Assembly: GCA_014058105.1 (NCBI GenBank)
Contig: JACGCM010002659.1
Span: 3,596,001-3,660,000, forward strand
From: Kingdonia uniflora
Lineage: Eukaryota > Streptophyta > Magnoliopsida > Ranunculales > Circaeasteraceae
DNA: 64,000 nt
Reading direction: 5' to 3'
The stretch's first letter is position 1. Every line of letters starts with the position of its first letter. Positions 1 through 12,553 of this stretch are shown here, in pieces. The translations under genes and the position numbers were made by a program. Under the pieces are notes generated by a model that saw nothing but the letters and a program-made list of their open reading frames with translations, was not told the origin of the DNA and searched no databases.

Positions 1-2400
1 TCCTTACATGAGCTTGTACACGGGCTACATCAACCTCCAACTCTTTAATTCGAACGGATGGGTTAACCTTGCTACCCTTAATAGTCGAGATCTCGGCCTC
101 ATTCTTTTTCTTCTTTGACCGTTATCCAGCCTCGGCCTTCTTGGCACGTAAAAGGGTCATGACCAAATCCGCCTTTAACCTTGCAACCCTTTCATTCAGC
201 TCGTCACATCATTTTTAGGTCATCTGATGATTAATATCTTTAGCAAGCATGGCCTCACTCAACTGCTCGACTACACTTTCAGAAGCAGCTAGATTATTTT
301 GAGCCTTCACAAGTTTATTTTCCTTCTGGGTCAATCGACCCTACAGACTAGCCACATGGCCACACAACTCATTTTCTGTCACCTCTCACGACTTAATACG
401 GTAATTAGCGGCATTTGCTTCTTTACCTTTCACCATCAAAAAGTGTATCCTACTTTTGAGCTTTGCTAGTTAAGTTTATGCATCATCGAGCTCCCTTTGC
501 AATTTCTTAAATTCAACATCTTTACTTTCGATCTACCAGGTCAGATCATCCACAATCTTCATCGCTTTGGCTAACTGGATCTGTACTTTGACATATTGAT
601 CCTCCCTATCTTCATATACCTCATTCATCCTCTCAAATTCAACTCCAAACTCATGATTGTATTAAAGCGTCTATTGTTTGCTCAGACGGCCAGTCTCTAA
701 TTCAACCTGCAATAGCAAGCTCGGTTCAGCAATACTTCACAGATACAATCAATACATAATACAGATAACTTTACAAATTTCTAACAAATTTTAGCTTTTG
801 AGAAGCCAATAAGCTGAGATTTTACTTTGTCCTCAAGTTAAGGGGTTATCTCACACAAACAGTAATAGCATCTACATCCTATTTCAAGGTACACATTTTC
901 TATGCTCTAATTTTCTAACACTCTACTCATAACATACCTCGTTATTATCGTTCATTATGATCTATATCTGCCTTCTAACTTTACTTTGTAGTTCTAAAGT
1001 AACGCGGTATACAAGTCATATATTTCTAGCTCTTTTCTAACCTGTAGCTCCGCCTGTAAAGTCAACAGAGTTGTTGAGGCAATTTGCTCCTTATCGAGCT
1101 CTTTCTCTAAGTCCTCAATTTTGAGGCACATATCTTTAAGTTCCTATAAAACAATGTTTAAAAACGTCCCTTAACCTATCTCAAATTTATCCTACAAATC
1201 AAGGTACCATACACTTCCAGTTTTCAACCCACAAAAAAAAAAACATAAACAAACTCCAAACAGTTTTACTCTACTTTCTCATTATCTCCCTCACGGTTCT
1301 CTAAATCAGTTCTAGCAGAAACCACGTCCAGCCCTGTAACCACACCTGGAAGAGAGCCATCATTAAGTTGAATCTCCTCTTCCGCTTTGGCCTTTTCAAT
1401 ATAATGGCCTACCATAATGGCTTCGAGGTCAGCAACTTTGTACCCCACTTCAAGAAGTTGGTGCCCAAGGCTGTCCCGAGCAGCTGCAACTTCATCAGCA
1501 TTCTTCTGCGCCTCAGCCTGATGCTCGTGTATCGGCACACGATGCGAGTCCTTCACGAAAACTAAGCGCTCGCTCTCCAACACCAAATCATACTCAAGTT
1601 GAGCCACCCTCTTCTCGAGCTCGGCTCTCCCGCTCTCGAGCTCAGCTCTTCCTTCCTTGAACCCAAGGCAGATACCTTTCAGTATACGAGCAGCTTACAA
1701 CATAAACGGACCATTTTAGCTCAAAAACAAATACAATTTCCATATCACAAAGATACCAACTTACCCTGCTCAACTCCAGCTGTGCGAAGGCATTCAGCTC
1801 CTCAGCACCTCCTCGAGCTGTCGCCGTCAGCTTATTCTTCACGGCCAGTAACTCGTCCTCCTCAACAGGTCGGCTCTCTACAACCTTTGCCCCGCTCACA
1901 GCAGCAGGCAAATCTACCCTCCTCTTCTTCGCATTCATCTCGACCTCACCACCCACCGTAGTCCCCGGTAGAGCCACCCTTTATAACTTTCCACTTTGGG
2001 TGCCTTTGAGCTAGCCTGCTCGAAGTAGTACCACCAAAGCCAATCGTCAACTACATTGGAGCAGCTTTTGGCAATACCGGACGCTCTTCCCCATCTGCTG
2101 CTATTTTCTTTCCAACTTCAGTGCCTGTCATTTGTCTCTTAGCTTGAGACTTTTGTACTTTCTCTGACCTAGTGTTCGCTCTATTATATCTGCTGATGTC
2201 GAGCTCTTTTAAGATAATCTCAAGCTCGATACCTGCAACATAACACCACATGTTGTTAAAAAAATACAGAGCATCCCTACAACTACAACAGTTCGATATC
2301 ACATACAATTACTTACTTTTCTTTGGAATTTTATATATAAGTTCCATGGGTTCCTCATTCATTCTTTGAAGACAATCACCTTTCACCCATATCATATTAT
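1..2400 (-). pseudogene. Antisense multi-exon coiled-coil gene of T0
   Basis: The minus strand holds exon-like blocks rich in Glu, Lys, Leu and Ala with heptad character. Blocks are near 2317-2400, 2051-2232, 1765-1977, 1266-1676, 1042-1143 and 1-706. Several borders look like splice sites: GTAAGT at 2316 with TTGCAG at 2233, GTAAGT at 1764, GTTAGA at 1041, and TTGCAG ending at 707. The last block is a long coiled coil interrupted by several stops, so the copy is decayed. The position, strand and coiled-coil character match the antisense genes of Tat A and B, but I see no alignable sequence. The function is unknown. The exon list is an inference from borders read by eye. Confidence 0.45.
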
Positions 2401-5400
2401 TATTCTAGACTCGACCTGCTGAATTCAGATTGAAGAACAGAGGTCTCGATGAACTAGAGGAGAAGTATGCACCTCCAGTCGTTGCATAATATTTCACAGT
2501 ATAATGCTGTAAAACATCTACAAGAGTTATTCTCCTCTCCACCTCATTCTCCTCCCACAGTCTATTTAGATTATCACAAATGTTTATCACCTCCCATATA
2601 TTCCCATTCAATTAAGCATAACAGACCTCTATGGTATTTGGAATACCTTTAGCAAGATTGCTAAGAGGCAACATCAATCCGTATTCCAACTGAGAAAGAT
2701 ATCACATAAATCCCTGATCCAGGTCGCTTAGAACATTCCTATCAAAATACTTAAAAGAGATCGATTCCTTAAGTCTCCTTTCTGTTTTTACCTGTTCTAA
2801 GTTGGGCAACAAGAGGGAAAAAAATCCCCACTTGCTACAGTACATCCCCTAAATGACCTCCCAGCATGTTCTACAACATTACCCTATTTCCCACCTAAAC
2901 TGCTTTTAATTTTACAAAATTCTTTTAATACATTAGACTTTGGAGGATAGTATAACAAATTACCAGGGAAATCTAGAAATTATACAACTTGTACTTCGTC
3001 CTCCCCCTCAGAATTTACATCTACAGACTCGCCCATATGACCAGAGGTCGATGTTTCCATATCAAATGAAACCTCCATATCAATTATAGGCTTGAGGATG
3101 AGGCCTATTTTAATAACAGAGTTCCCTTACGCCTCAACCTACATACAGGTCCAGGTATTCAGTTAATTTTCTAAATCATTATCTTTTGTCTATACTTTGA
3201 CATATATACATTAATCATACACATACACCTCTTTCATACATATACATACATCATATGCATATATCTTTTTTCATGCATATCAAACAGGTTTTTCAAAAGT
3301 TTACTATAAATAACAAATTTTTCAAATTTTGAAAACCCACAATATTGTAATCTCCATCTCAAACTTCACAATCACAAACTCATAACTCAATCACTAACCT
3401 TCAACGTCTGAGTAAGAGTCAAGAATAGCACCCAATCCGTCTTTTACCACGGCACCGTGGGACCAATGTCTTGACTCTGCCTACACAACCTTCTCCCTCC
3501 TTTAACGATGATTACCTTCGTCTACTCTCTCACTCAAATCTCTACAACTTAATCTCTTTTCTCTCCCTCTGTTTTTTTATTTTTTTAAGTTTGATAAACA
3601 TTTAAATGAGGAAGATAAACTATTATTTATACTTTTTCTCTCTAACTGCTGGTAATTATTGAGGCTCACACAAGCTGCCCTCAATTTGGGAACCAAGGCG
3701 TCCCTTCCACAATTAATGTCAGACATTTTATTCTCTTTTGGTGAAAATGTTTTCACATCATTATCCTACATCTTATATTTAAATATATTTTTCTCTCTCA
3801 GACCTTCCCACACTCATGATGACTCCATACTTACACGCAATCGAACTTTTTCTTTCCTTACATAAAAGATAAAAATTAAAGCTGATCTAATTTCTTTATT
3901 CCTACTTCTACTATTTATAGGCCTGCTGACGCCATTTCCAATGTTATAACATTTCAAAATTTAAAATTATCTTCATAAAGGCTTCCAACAACATTTACAA
4001 CTACATTTTATTTACAGTTATTCGATCTAAATCAGTTTGCTCTCTCATACATAATTACACATGAAACATCCAAGATGCCATGAAGTGTCACACCTAATTA
4101 GTTTGCCCTCAGCCATCCTCTCGTCTTCGTCAACTATCTTTTCCATAGCAATTTGCCTCACACTAGCTTTTTGAGCTTCAGGCTCCAACACCAATTCACG
4201 GAATACCTCTGAGTAAAAGTGACGCCCAATCTCGCGCTCCCTCGCGCTCGTATCCAACTTGTCAAACTAAATTTCAGATTCAAGCAAGTTAGCATTATAA
4301 TCTAACCACCCCGAAGATCCTCTTCCGCACTTCTATAATCTTTATTGTTAAGCGCCCCTCCGAAGCATAGCGAGCTCTTTCCGAATGAGTCATCACCATT
4401 TTTTATATTTCCTTCTTTCTACCTAACCTTTCAAGCATTATTTATACACATCCTAAAGATAACATTAAATCCCCCACATTCCGTATATAGTATAATCTAA
4501 TTTTCCATAACTGGAAGCCCTAAGATCATGGTAGAAAGTTATTTGAACTTATCTTTCAACATCGACCTCATAAAATTTGTCTATCACTTGTTCAAACTAA
4601 TTCTCCCAATCTCTACCCTCTGTTATACATTTCCATAATACCTCCAAAGCTCGATATTTGATTTCTGCATATTCTATTCTACATGAAAATGATGCCTCAT
4701 TACTCAATCCTAGACACATCATCAGTTCGATACACGTACCACAAATATCTTCAACATGTCGACTAATACATTATACCAGTTCGACTGATAATACTCATTT
4801 TTAATTCGTTTTCTACAAACACAACATTACATTTTTGTACTCCATCTTTTTCTTTTAGTTCGATTTTACTACTAATTTTTAATTCGGTTTGTCAACACAA
4901 TTTTTGCACAAATATAATTTTCATTAGCTCGAATATTTCTTACATAATACTTTACAGAGAACAAGTTTTTTAGAAATTTCTACAGATCAATCTGCAGGTT
5001 ACATTGCATTTTAGTTATCAACACTGTTTCATACCGAAACTCTTCAGTAAGAAAAATCCATACAATGGCTGTCACATGGCTTGAGCCCACCTCCACTGTA
5101 ACTTACTTCCACAAGAAGATGAGGAAGCTAGTTACAACAGTGCCTAAACCAACCTCCAACATGAAACTCTCCTTCAAGAAGAAGAGCGATGATTGTGCGA
5201 AAGAAGATTTCCAATCTCTGTTTACCTTCTCTACTACCACCGTCTTTTCCTCCATAACCCCTACCAGCTTCGAGTTGGTAGAGATTAAAGGAGAATTCTA
5301 CTTTAGAACCCAGTCCCTCACAGGATACCGGTAATACTTCCTATTATGTATGCCGACTTCCACATCTGTCTTCTCAACCTTGTCCTCCGTTAATAGGCGA

Positions 5401-5969
5401 AGGCATATCCGACTCTGCTCCCCAGACAGAATCACATAGTGGAACCGTCACATATACTAGTAGTCATCCTTAGCTTCAGCCGCCTCCTCCTTCGTCATAC
5501 CGTAATAAGTTGGTGGTATTGGAATGGGCGTGGACATCTCCAAAGATTGGTTGCCAAAATAGTATAATTGTAACCTCTGAACTTCTGCAGTCACCCTCTC
5601 TTCATATACCTGCTACCTGGTCTTCACCATTCTCAAGATAGCATACACCAAGAGATTTTTATAGAAACAGGGTCCTTTCACAGATATGACAGACGCTACA
5701 GTATAGGTATTATTTATACCCAACCCGCATTCAATGCGACGATCGATTTCCAAAATAGTCATCATTCACAGAATAACCTTTACTGGGAAAACCAAACGTC
5801 AAGTACATCAATCTTTTCCACCATAATAAATACCAGATACAGTCTTTCATAAAAAAATACCGAGTACCAACCAGTCAAATTCTCCATCAATACATCATAA
5901 CTTTCCAATTTTCAACACCAACAGTCAAAAGATTTTTTTCTCAACCAAAGCCACCCGTGCCTTCAATTG
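2401..5969. other. T0 3' region, mostly non-coding
   Basis: AT-rich DNA between the antisense gene and the LTR. A minus-strand block at 4045-4257 (70 codons, acidic and basic residues mixed, then a GTGTGA donor-like site near 4102) may be another exon of the antisense gene. The rest shows no recognisable product. Short open frames on both strands here look accidental. Confidence 0.4.
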
Positions 5970-5981
5970 CGAGGGGGCGAT
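5970..5981 (+). other. Polypurine tract of T0
   Basis: A G-rich run (CGAGGGGGCGAT) lies directly before the TG of the LTR. This is the position used to prime plus-strand DNA synthesis. Confidence 0.6.
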
Positions 5982-6569
5982 TGTAGAAACCTATCCCTCG
6001 ACCTAGTCCAAATTTGAACTACCTCAATATCAAACGCACGCATTATACACATGACATGTACAATCAACATTGACACCTGGACCACGAACTGATAAAGAAC
6101 GTGGATCAAGCACTACAACAAGTATGAACAAGTCAAAGACATCTGTCTCCCACGAACTAACAGTTACTCATTCAACTACCACTTACCTCATTATCCGGAG
6201 AATGTGTTTCTATACGATAACGAGCTACAAGTAAGGTCTATATAAAGAAAAAGTTCTAGAGGAGATAAGGACGAGATTTTTTAGATTCTAACACAAGAAT
6301 TTCTAGATTCTAAACACCACAAGAATTCTTATTTCAAGATCAAACATTTCTAGTTTGAGAGATCACTTGTAATAAGATATCAGCCTCAAACAATAAAAGT
6401 TACAGTTATTAAACCCTCAACTTGAGGTCGTGGTTTTTTTACCTATTCAGAGGTTTCCCACGCTAAATCACATGTGTCATTTCTTGTATTACATTCATTT
6501 TTGTCACATGTACATTTGCTGTAAAATATAATTTCGAGCTATTTCAAGTTGTGGAATTAGGCCATTACA
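5982..6569 (+). repeat. 3' LTR of T0 (588 bp)
   Basis: It starts with TGTAGAAACC and ends with GGCCATTACA, so it has TG...CA ends. It contains a TATA box (TATATAAA at 6239-6246) and, further on, the phrase CTTGAGGTCGTGGTTTTT. A near-identical phrase sits in the same LTR zone of Tat A and Tat B. The LTR belongs to the same family group but is a different subfamily. Confidence 0.7.
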
Positions 6570-7778
6570 AAAAGAGAAAAGGAAAAAAAAAAGATAGAGT
6601 TAGTAGATGCTAGGTGTCACAAAAAAAAAAAATTAAATACACGATCATTGAAAGAGAGAGACAAAGTGTACCTTTCAACTGTTGGAGTGATTTTTGATGA
6701 ATCGCACTCATTCAATCATGTTTGATTTTGTGTTGGCGCCAAATGATAAACCCAACTCTCTGATTTGCGGATGTACTGTTGGAGAGAGAAATAGAATGGA
6801 GTAGTGTTCAATGGGTGCAGGGTTGCAATTTTGGATCGACTCAAACAGCTTAGGTTGTGGCAACAGGCAGGCAATGAGTTTGGAGGCAAAAAAAGGCTAA
6901 GAAGAGCCTGCGAGCAAAGTAGTCTCCAAGCAAAGACTATTGGCCACAATATGCCTAGCCTTTTCCATCCTTTTGAGGTTAGAGGAAGGCGCTGGACGGA
7001 GCTAAAGTGGGCAGCAAGGCGAACTTCGCATTAAGATCACAACAGGAGGGCGACATAGAATAGAAAGCAGTAGTGGTAATTTATAAGACAGTCAGCAAAA
7101 TGACCAATAAATTGAAAATCAAGAAGGCTATGACCTTTGGTTGCATGATAGGAGTGTGTTTTGCTAGGGCGTGCTTTCAGCCTAGTAGCCTAGCCTCGCC
7201 CTACTAGGCCCTAATATATTTCTTGCTCAACCTGATACTGGGACTACCTTACCAGGGCTATTGTAGACCGTGAAAGGCAAATGACTCAGTGTACCATACG
7301 GACCAGGTGTGAAAACTGAAATCTACATTTCTACTACATGATTCATGAAGCAGCCTATCTAAAATAGACGGTTGAGGGTCTTGTAATGCAAAGGACTCTT
7401 GTTCACCTGCATAAATTCTCTCAAGATCTTTAGAACTTCTCTTTGCATCACGTCCCTAAGTGAATGTACTAAAAGAATGGAAGCTGCAACCAGAGCTTAC
7501 TATAATTTACATTGTAAAATTTATACGGTAAGTGGCAACAAAAACTCCTCTGTCAACTCTTAAAAAAAACGAAAAAAGTAAGCGAAAACCAATTCAGTCA
7601 GAGATGGCCATAAATATCAAACCCTTGAAAGAAGTCCAAGTGGAGTTTCACTCTATATTGACGTAAGATAGAACGATTACACTCATAAAGAGAGATTGTC
7701 CAAATGCTATAGAAATGTCCTTGATTGAGAAAGAGAGAGACATGCCCTCTAGCTGTGAGACGATGACAGTTATGGACA
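6570..7778. other. Intergenic DNA downstream of the P450
   Basis: About 1.2 kb between the T0 LTR and the P450 stop codon. It must include the P450 3' UTR at its right edge. Open frames of 60-90 codons on both strands overlap each other and show no domain, so no gene is called. Confidence 0.5.
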
Positions 7779-9814
7779 TCAAAGTTTATGCAAGATGATT
7801 TGAGCACCATGTTGGGGTTGGAGAGTAGGAAGACCAGAAGGAGCATGCGTATAAGTAGGGGAAAGCTCAAAGGAGAAGTGCTGTAGAATGTTAGTTAAGG
7901 CCATCTTAGCTTCCAACAAGGCAAAGTTTTTGCCAATGCATACCCGAGGACCACCACTGAACGGAAAGTACGATGCTTGATCCTTAGATGCCCTTGAAAT
8001 GCCTTCTGAGAATCGTTCTGGATTAAACTCGTTGGCATCGTCACCAATTTGTTCAGTATCACGGTGGACAAAAACCAATGGAATCGTGATTTGTGTATTT
8101 GCAGGAAGGGAGAAGTCTCCTAGTTTTGTTGCTGTCTTCCAAGTTCGTCGAACAAGTGATGTTGGTGGGTACAACCTTAGTACCTCATAGAAAATAATGA
8201 TCAGCTGCAATAAAATCATGCATGGTTTAGTGAATTAGTAAATTCTCAACTACTACTAATAAATATAGAATGTACTTACAATTTTCAAGTGGTTTAGGTC
8301 ATCAAAACTTGGTTTTTTGTTTCCTATAACTTGCAAAACCTCTTCCCTTGCTCGTTCTTGCCAACTTGGATGCATACTCAGTACAATCATCGTCCACGTT
8401 AGTAGATCTGCTGTTGACACTTGACCAGCGCTGTAGAACGCCTTACACTCTTCTATCACATCATCCATTGTAAGTGTCCTGCTCTTTGAGTAATTGAACT
8501 CTTCATTTAAGTTTGATTCTAGTAGTAATCCCAATAGATCGTTGTTGTTTGTATTTCCCGTTCCGAAAGATTTCTTTCTCATTTCAATAAATTCTCTAAA
8601 CAACGTTCGAACTTCTTCATAAATTTCGACCATTCTCTTGCTCTCCTTCGTGGGAATAAATCTGTGGAGTGAATTTGACATAAAGAAACGAATTATAAAC
8701 TCAGAGAAATTTGTAGGTTGGGGTTTTTTTTTTTTTCTAATTTATATCATTGTTACTGAAGAACACACAACTAGTTTTGTAAAATGACATAGTTACCTTG
8801 ATTTTATGGATTTCCCTGAGTAAAGTTCTCTCATAAATAATTTGGATTGTTCCTTCTGGAGTTCTAATATTCGCCTTCCTTCTTTGAAGCTACTACCAAA
8901 TGCTGCTAGAGAGATTACATTTCCAGATAAAGTTTGGAATTCAGGTGCCACATCCAATTCACAAGATCCCTTTCTGCTCACCATTTCCTCCCATTTGGTG
9001 ATTAATTCGTCGCAACATGTAATAAATGCTGGCATCATTTGCTAAAATCGAAAAAAATCAAACAGAACTTATATTGTAATCCCATTAAGTTGTACATCAA
9101 AAATTTACCGTAGGCAGTTTATCTTTCCATTGAAGGGGTATGAAGAATGATTTTTCACAAGCTTTCTAGGCTAATAATAAAATGTAACACTTGAAGGAAA
9201 AAAGAATACCTTCAGCTTCTCAATGTGGAAGGCCGGGTTAAGAATTCTCCGATGTTTGGCCCATTTATCTCCATCATATTGTGGCAGACCACTCGTGAGC
9301 AACTTCAAAGAAGGGATGATATCCACCTTTAGGAAGTCTCCAGTGTTATTAGTTAGTATTTCGTTTATAAGCTTTTGATCCATCACCACTAGTTGAGGAG
9401 TTGGCCCTAACCAGTTGAGAAAAACTTTTCCTGCAAACATTCATTTTGGGTAATGGGTATCAGTAAAAACAGCTTTAATCCAAAAATAATGAAAACAAAT
9501 AAATAAACAGACAAACCGTAATTGATCATAGTCTGATGAACGAACGGGTTTACACGTGCCCTGATGTCGTGAGAAAGGCCTATAGCTGGCTTTGATCTTG
9601 CTTTTATACTCAGCTCCATCATATCCTTGGTGTTACCATACATGAACTTGTATGGAGGACCATGGATCCCTTGAGTCTTAAGGTACCTCTCCAGACTCTT
9701 TGGCTTCCACCACAGAGAGTATAAAACCTTCAAAAACCATGAAACAAGTGCAAGAAATATCACTGCAAAAGAGATGGAGAGAGAAACATTGAAACTCTGA
9801 TGACCTCCCTTCAT
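7779..9814 (-). CDS. Cytochrome P450, CYP72A-like, five exons
   Basis: Exons on the minus strand are 9517-9814, 9210-9430, 9041-8797, 8661-8280 and 8204-7779. All introns are GT-AG and the sum is 1572 bp, giving 523 residues, the usual length for CYP72A. A hydrophobic N-terminal anchor is followed by the C-helix motif [13 protein letters not shown], the K-helix EVLR, the PERF motif (NPERF) and the haem loop [10 protein letters not shown] with its Cys ligand. The family is made of ER-bound monooxygenases of terpenoid and other specialised metabolism; the substrate cannot be read from sequence. The ATG at 9814 is chosen because the frame upstream begins only with GTG and a TATA box lies at 9859-9866. 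The I-helix motif is unusual: AGQVST replaces the usual AGQETT. No frameshift or stop was found, so the gene is probably functional. Confidence 0.9.
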
Positions 9815-9858
9815 TCTCTCTCTTGGATTATCACCAAACCAAATTATGAACAGGTTCA

Positions 9859-9866
9859 CTTATATA
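9859..9866 (-). promoter_or_regulatory. TATA box of the P450 gene
   Basis: TATATAAG on the minus strand, about 45 bp upstream of the chosen ATG. Only about 12 bp separate it from the start of the inverted-repeat element at 9879. Confidence 0.5.
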
Positions 9867-9878
9867 ATCATATATTTT

Positions 9879-11009
9879 GAGCAAATTTGAGAAAAACCCC
9901 CACATTTGGACACTATTTTGACATTGACCCTCACATTCACTTAAATTAAACTAGGCTTAACCCAACCGACCAGTCAAAACCTGTTGACTCCGATTCACTA
10001 ATTCCAATTTTAAGATAACCCAAATATGCCCTTTTGCACAGAGATACGTACTAATTTAGACAAAAAAAAACCTAATAAAAATCAACAGGGGCAAGCACGT
10101 TATTTCACTCATCTGTTTATTCTTCTTTGGATCTCAATCATTCACAGTGGAGAAAAAAAAACAAAGAGAGGGAGAGAAATAATAAACTCCAATAATGGCT
10201 TCTTCATCATCATTCCTGATTCCTCCTTCAAACCCAAGTGACACACGATATAGTAACTCACTATACCCAATCCAACCTCTAACTTCTCATCGATCACAAA
10301 CATTCTCTTCTTCTCTCCGTCTAGTTTCAACCAAGGCCAAAACTGGAAACGAAGAACCCCCACAATTCAACAACAGCAAAACCCCAAAACCCTTGTTGAA
10401 GAAAAAGAGACAAATTAAGAAGAGTTTTGCCTATGAGAGAGAGAGAGAGAGAGCTCCGTCATAAGCATTCGACTAAGTACAACTCAAACCATAAATCTCT
10501 TTCTTGTAATTAATTCTCAATTTCCCAATTTAAAATCTATAATAAATTTCATTGAATTTAGTTTGAATTTGAGCAAATAGATTATATAATTCGAATGTTG
10601 AATCTAAACCAACCTTTCAAATTTGGTCTGAAGAATCAAATGAGTGAATGAAGAAAAAAAAAGTGTAATTATTGGTAGATGAGTAATGGGGGAAAACTCC
10701 CGCCAAACAGCCGTACAATTGATTGAATCACGGTTATGATCAATAGTTTTGGACCGTTGGATGAAAGTTCAGATGATTGACACGTGTTACAACTTATTAC
10801 AACTTTTCTCCACAAATTTACAAGTGTTTTCAGTTATTTTTTAATTAGGGGGTATAAAGGTATTTTATTGAGTCAACCGCAGTCAAGGCCAGTCACCTTA
10901 AGTTTCAAGTTTGACTCCGGCAAGATTGGGGGTTAAGGCTAGTTTTGGTAAATGTGGGGGTTAATATCAAAACAATGTTAAAATCTGAGGTTTTTTTTCA
11001 AATTTGCTC
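9879..11009. mobile_element. 1.1-kb element with long degenerate inverted-repeat ends
   Basis: The left end begins GAGCAAATTTGAGAAAAACC. The right end, read on the opposite strand, begins GAGCAAATTTGAAAAAAAACC. Similarity continues for roughly 110-150 bp with gaps, including shared blocks such as CACATT, GGCTTAACCC / GCCTTAACCC and TTGACTC. Long inverted ends of this kind are typical of Mutator-like elements. I could not find a convincing 9-bp target duplication, so the class is uncertain. Inside it is a plus-strand ORF (10195-10464) that may be a captured gene fragment. Confidence 0.5.
10195..10464 (+). pseudogene. Short ORF with transit-peptide-like N-terminus, likely gene fragment
   Basis: The 89-codon frame starts in a good plant context (AATAATGGCTTC). 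The first 50 residues are rich in Ser, Thr and Pro and poor in acidic residues, like a chloroplast transit peptide. A basic stretch follows, and the frame ends inside a GA microsatellite read as Arg-Glu repeats. No enzyme domain is present and no later exon was recognised. It looks like the first exon of a nuclear gene for a plastid protein, cut off and carried inside the inverted-repeat element. It could instead be a chance ORF or a genuine small gene. Confidence 0.35.
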
Positions 11010-11974
11010 GTACATGTTTATTGTTTGACAGATATGTCTAGAATAACGCTCCAACATGAAATTTTATAGTAATAACAAGTACACGCCGGTGCCTATGTCA
11101 CGGACCATGGTAGGCCAAACCGACTTTTGTAGAGAGAGATAGAGTTAAACCCATGGTGCATAGTACGCCCACCGACCCCCTTCGCATATCCGCCTCGCAA
11201 CACGCACATCTAGTGAAAAGGAGATCGGACAGCCCAAAATGTCCCCCTAAACATATCCATAGGGAGAAAGGTGCAGCGTAAGCCGTATTAAGAAGAAGAT
11301 ATAAAAAGAAAATTGTTGGAGTGGAATTTTTTTTTTGGCATGATACACTCGGCATGATACACGAGGCATTATTTTTTGAAGGACACAACACGAGGCATGC
11401 TACACGAGGCATTATTTTTTGAAGGTTTTTTTTTTTCACATGGTATGCAGTATTATTTTTATTCGGCATGGCATGCACGAGAGAGTTTATTTTATTTATG
11501 TGAGCAGTCCCTAGATCTTAAAAATGGAGTTGAATATGAGTTGGGAGCAGAGAGTATAATTTACACCATCTTAACAAAATTTCATCTTTTCTACAGCTAA
11601 ATTACAAGTTACACATTTGCACTTTGTTTCCAAGAAGGCTCTCAAATTTAATTAGTTAAGGACCATTAATCAGCTAAAATAATAAATTCTTCCAGCATTA
11701 GTATACTATATTTGAGAGGGAGGGAAAGATTATTGCTTCACTGCTGGTTGAGATTGGATCAAGATGATATCTAAAAGTGGCATGAAAATCAGCCCTAACA
11801 TTAATTTCCCTATACACATATTTCAGAAAGCAGGTTCTGGAAAATTGTTTAATCAAATAAACAATTCAGAATCAAGATTTAAAATTTGATATATTCACAC
11901 ATCTAGTGCATTCCTACAACACAAACTTAAGTATGGAGGGCGAAATGATGGCTGGGCTGACGTGTACCTAAATC
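11010..11974. other. Unassigned DNA with a short duplication
   Basis: No gene recognised. A 25-bp sequence starting TACACGAGGCATT occurs at 11358-11382 and again at 11401-11425. The minus-strand open frame across 11098-11478 is Cys-rich and includes this duplication; it has no domain. Confidence 0.4.
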
Positions 11975-11979
11975 GTAAG

Positions 11980-12487
11980 TGTAGTATCATATTCCCCAAA
12001 GTCGATAAAGCCATCACTATGTAGTCGAAGACAGCTCAGCCTTGGGAAGTCGAAGTTAGCTCGGTACTAAATAGTCGAAGACAGCTCAGCATTCTAAAAG
12101 ATTCCAGGAGTCCTCGACTTATCAAAGGTAACCGTTGTAGCCCGGTCAAGAAGGAATTGTTAGAGATCCGCAAAATTCTCCCACTACCTCCGAAATATGA
12201 GACTTTTTTTGTTTGTAAAACTGTTTGTATATGCTATAAATACAGGCAGATGATAGGTTCTAAGGGACCGGATTTTGGACGTCTCTCTATCCTAAATACA
12301 CGCAACATTCAGAAACTTGTAATAACTAGCATCTACTAGATTTTTCACAAAATCCTCCTCGAGGTTGTGGTTTCTCTCGATTTTTTCTGAGTTTTCCACG
12401 TAAAATCTTAGTTGATTCTTCTTTATTGCACAGTCCTTAGAAACGAGTATTGACGAAGGTTTTCCTCCCAGAAAACACGCCATTACA
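11980..12487 (+). repeat. 5' LTR of Tat A (508 bp)
   Basis: TG...CA ends. The promoter TATA box TATAAATA is at 12235-12242. It matches the 3' LTR along its whole length; most differences are transitions. Confidence 0.95.
12235..12242 (+). promoter_or_regulatory. LTR TATA box
   Basis: TATAAATA followed by CAGGCAGA. The same block occurs in the other three LTRs of Tat A and B (23638, 24300, 36133), which supports it as the core promoter of the genomic RNA. Confidence 0.7.
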
Positions 12488-12489
12488 AT

Positions 12490-12506
12490 TGGCGCCGTTT
12501 GTGGGA
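12490..12506 (+). other. Primer-binding site of Tat A
   Basis: TGGCGCCGTTTGTGGGA starts 2 bp after the LTR. The first ten bases match the complement of the plant tRNA-Asp 3' end. This type of site is common in Tat and Athila elements. Confidence 0.75.
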
Positions 12507-12553
12507 AAAATTCTACAATTTTCTCTATCAATTCCGACGTGAGAACCGTCCAA

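Larger units (their letters stand above)
1..6569 (+). mobile_element. Tat-lineage Ty3 retrotransposon T0, 3' part
   Basis: The window opens inside the 3' region of an LTR retrotransposon. It ends in a purine-rich tract and an LTR whose last bases (CCATTACA) match those of Tat A and Tat B. As in A and B, the region before the LTR carries spliced coding remains on the opposite strand. The 5' LTR, gag and pol are outside the window. The five bases after the LTR (AAAAG) would be one target duplication, but the partner cannot be seen. Assignment to the Tat lineage rests on this layout and on LTR-end similarity. Confidence 0.7.

Noticed and set aside
5065..5334. Plus-strand 89-codon ORF in T0
   Set aside because: No domain, no partner in Tat A or B, and low-complexity composition. 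Likely chance.
6716..7034. Opposed open frames between T0 and the P450
   Set aside because: The two frames are mirror shadows of each other. No splice sites or domains.
9815..9859. 15 extra N-terminal codons for the P450
   Set aside because: The first codon would be GTG and it overlaps the TATA box. The ATG at 9814 leads straight into the membrane anchor.
11098..11478. 126-codon Cys-rich minus-strand frame
   Set aside because: It includes the 25-bp duplication and low-complexity T runs. No family features.
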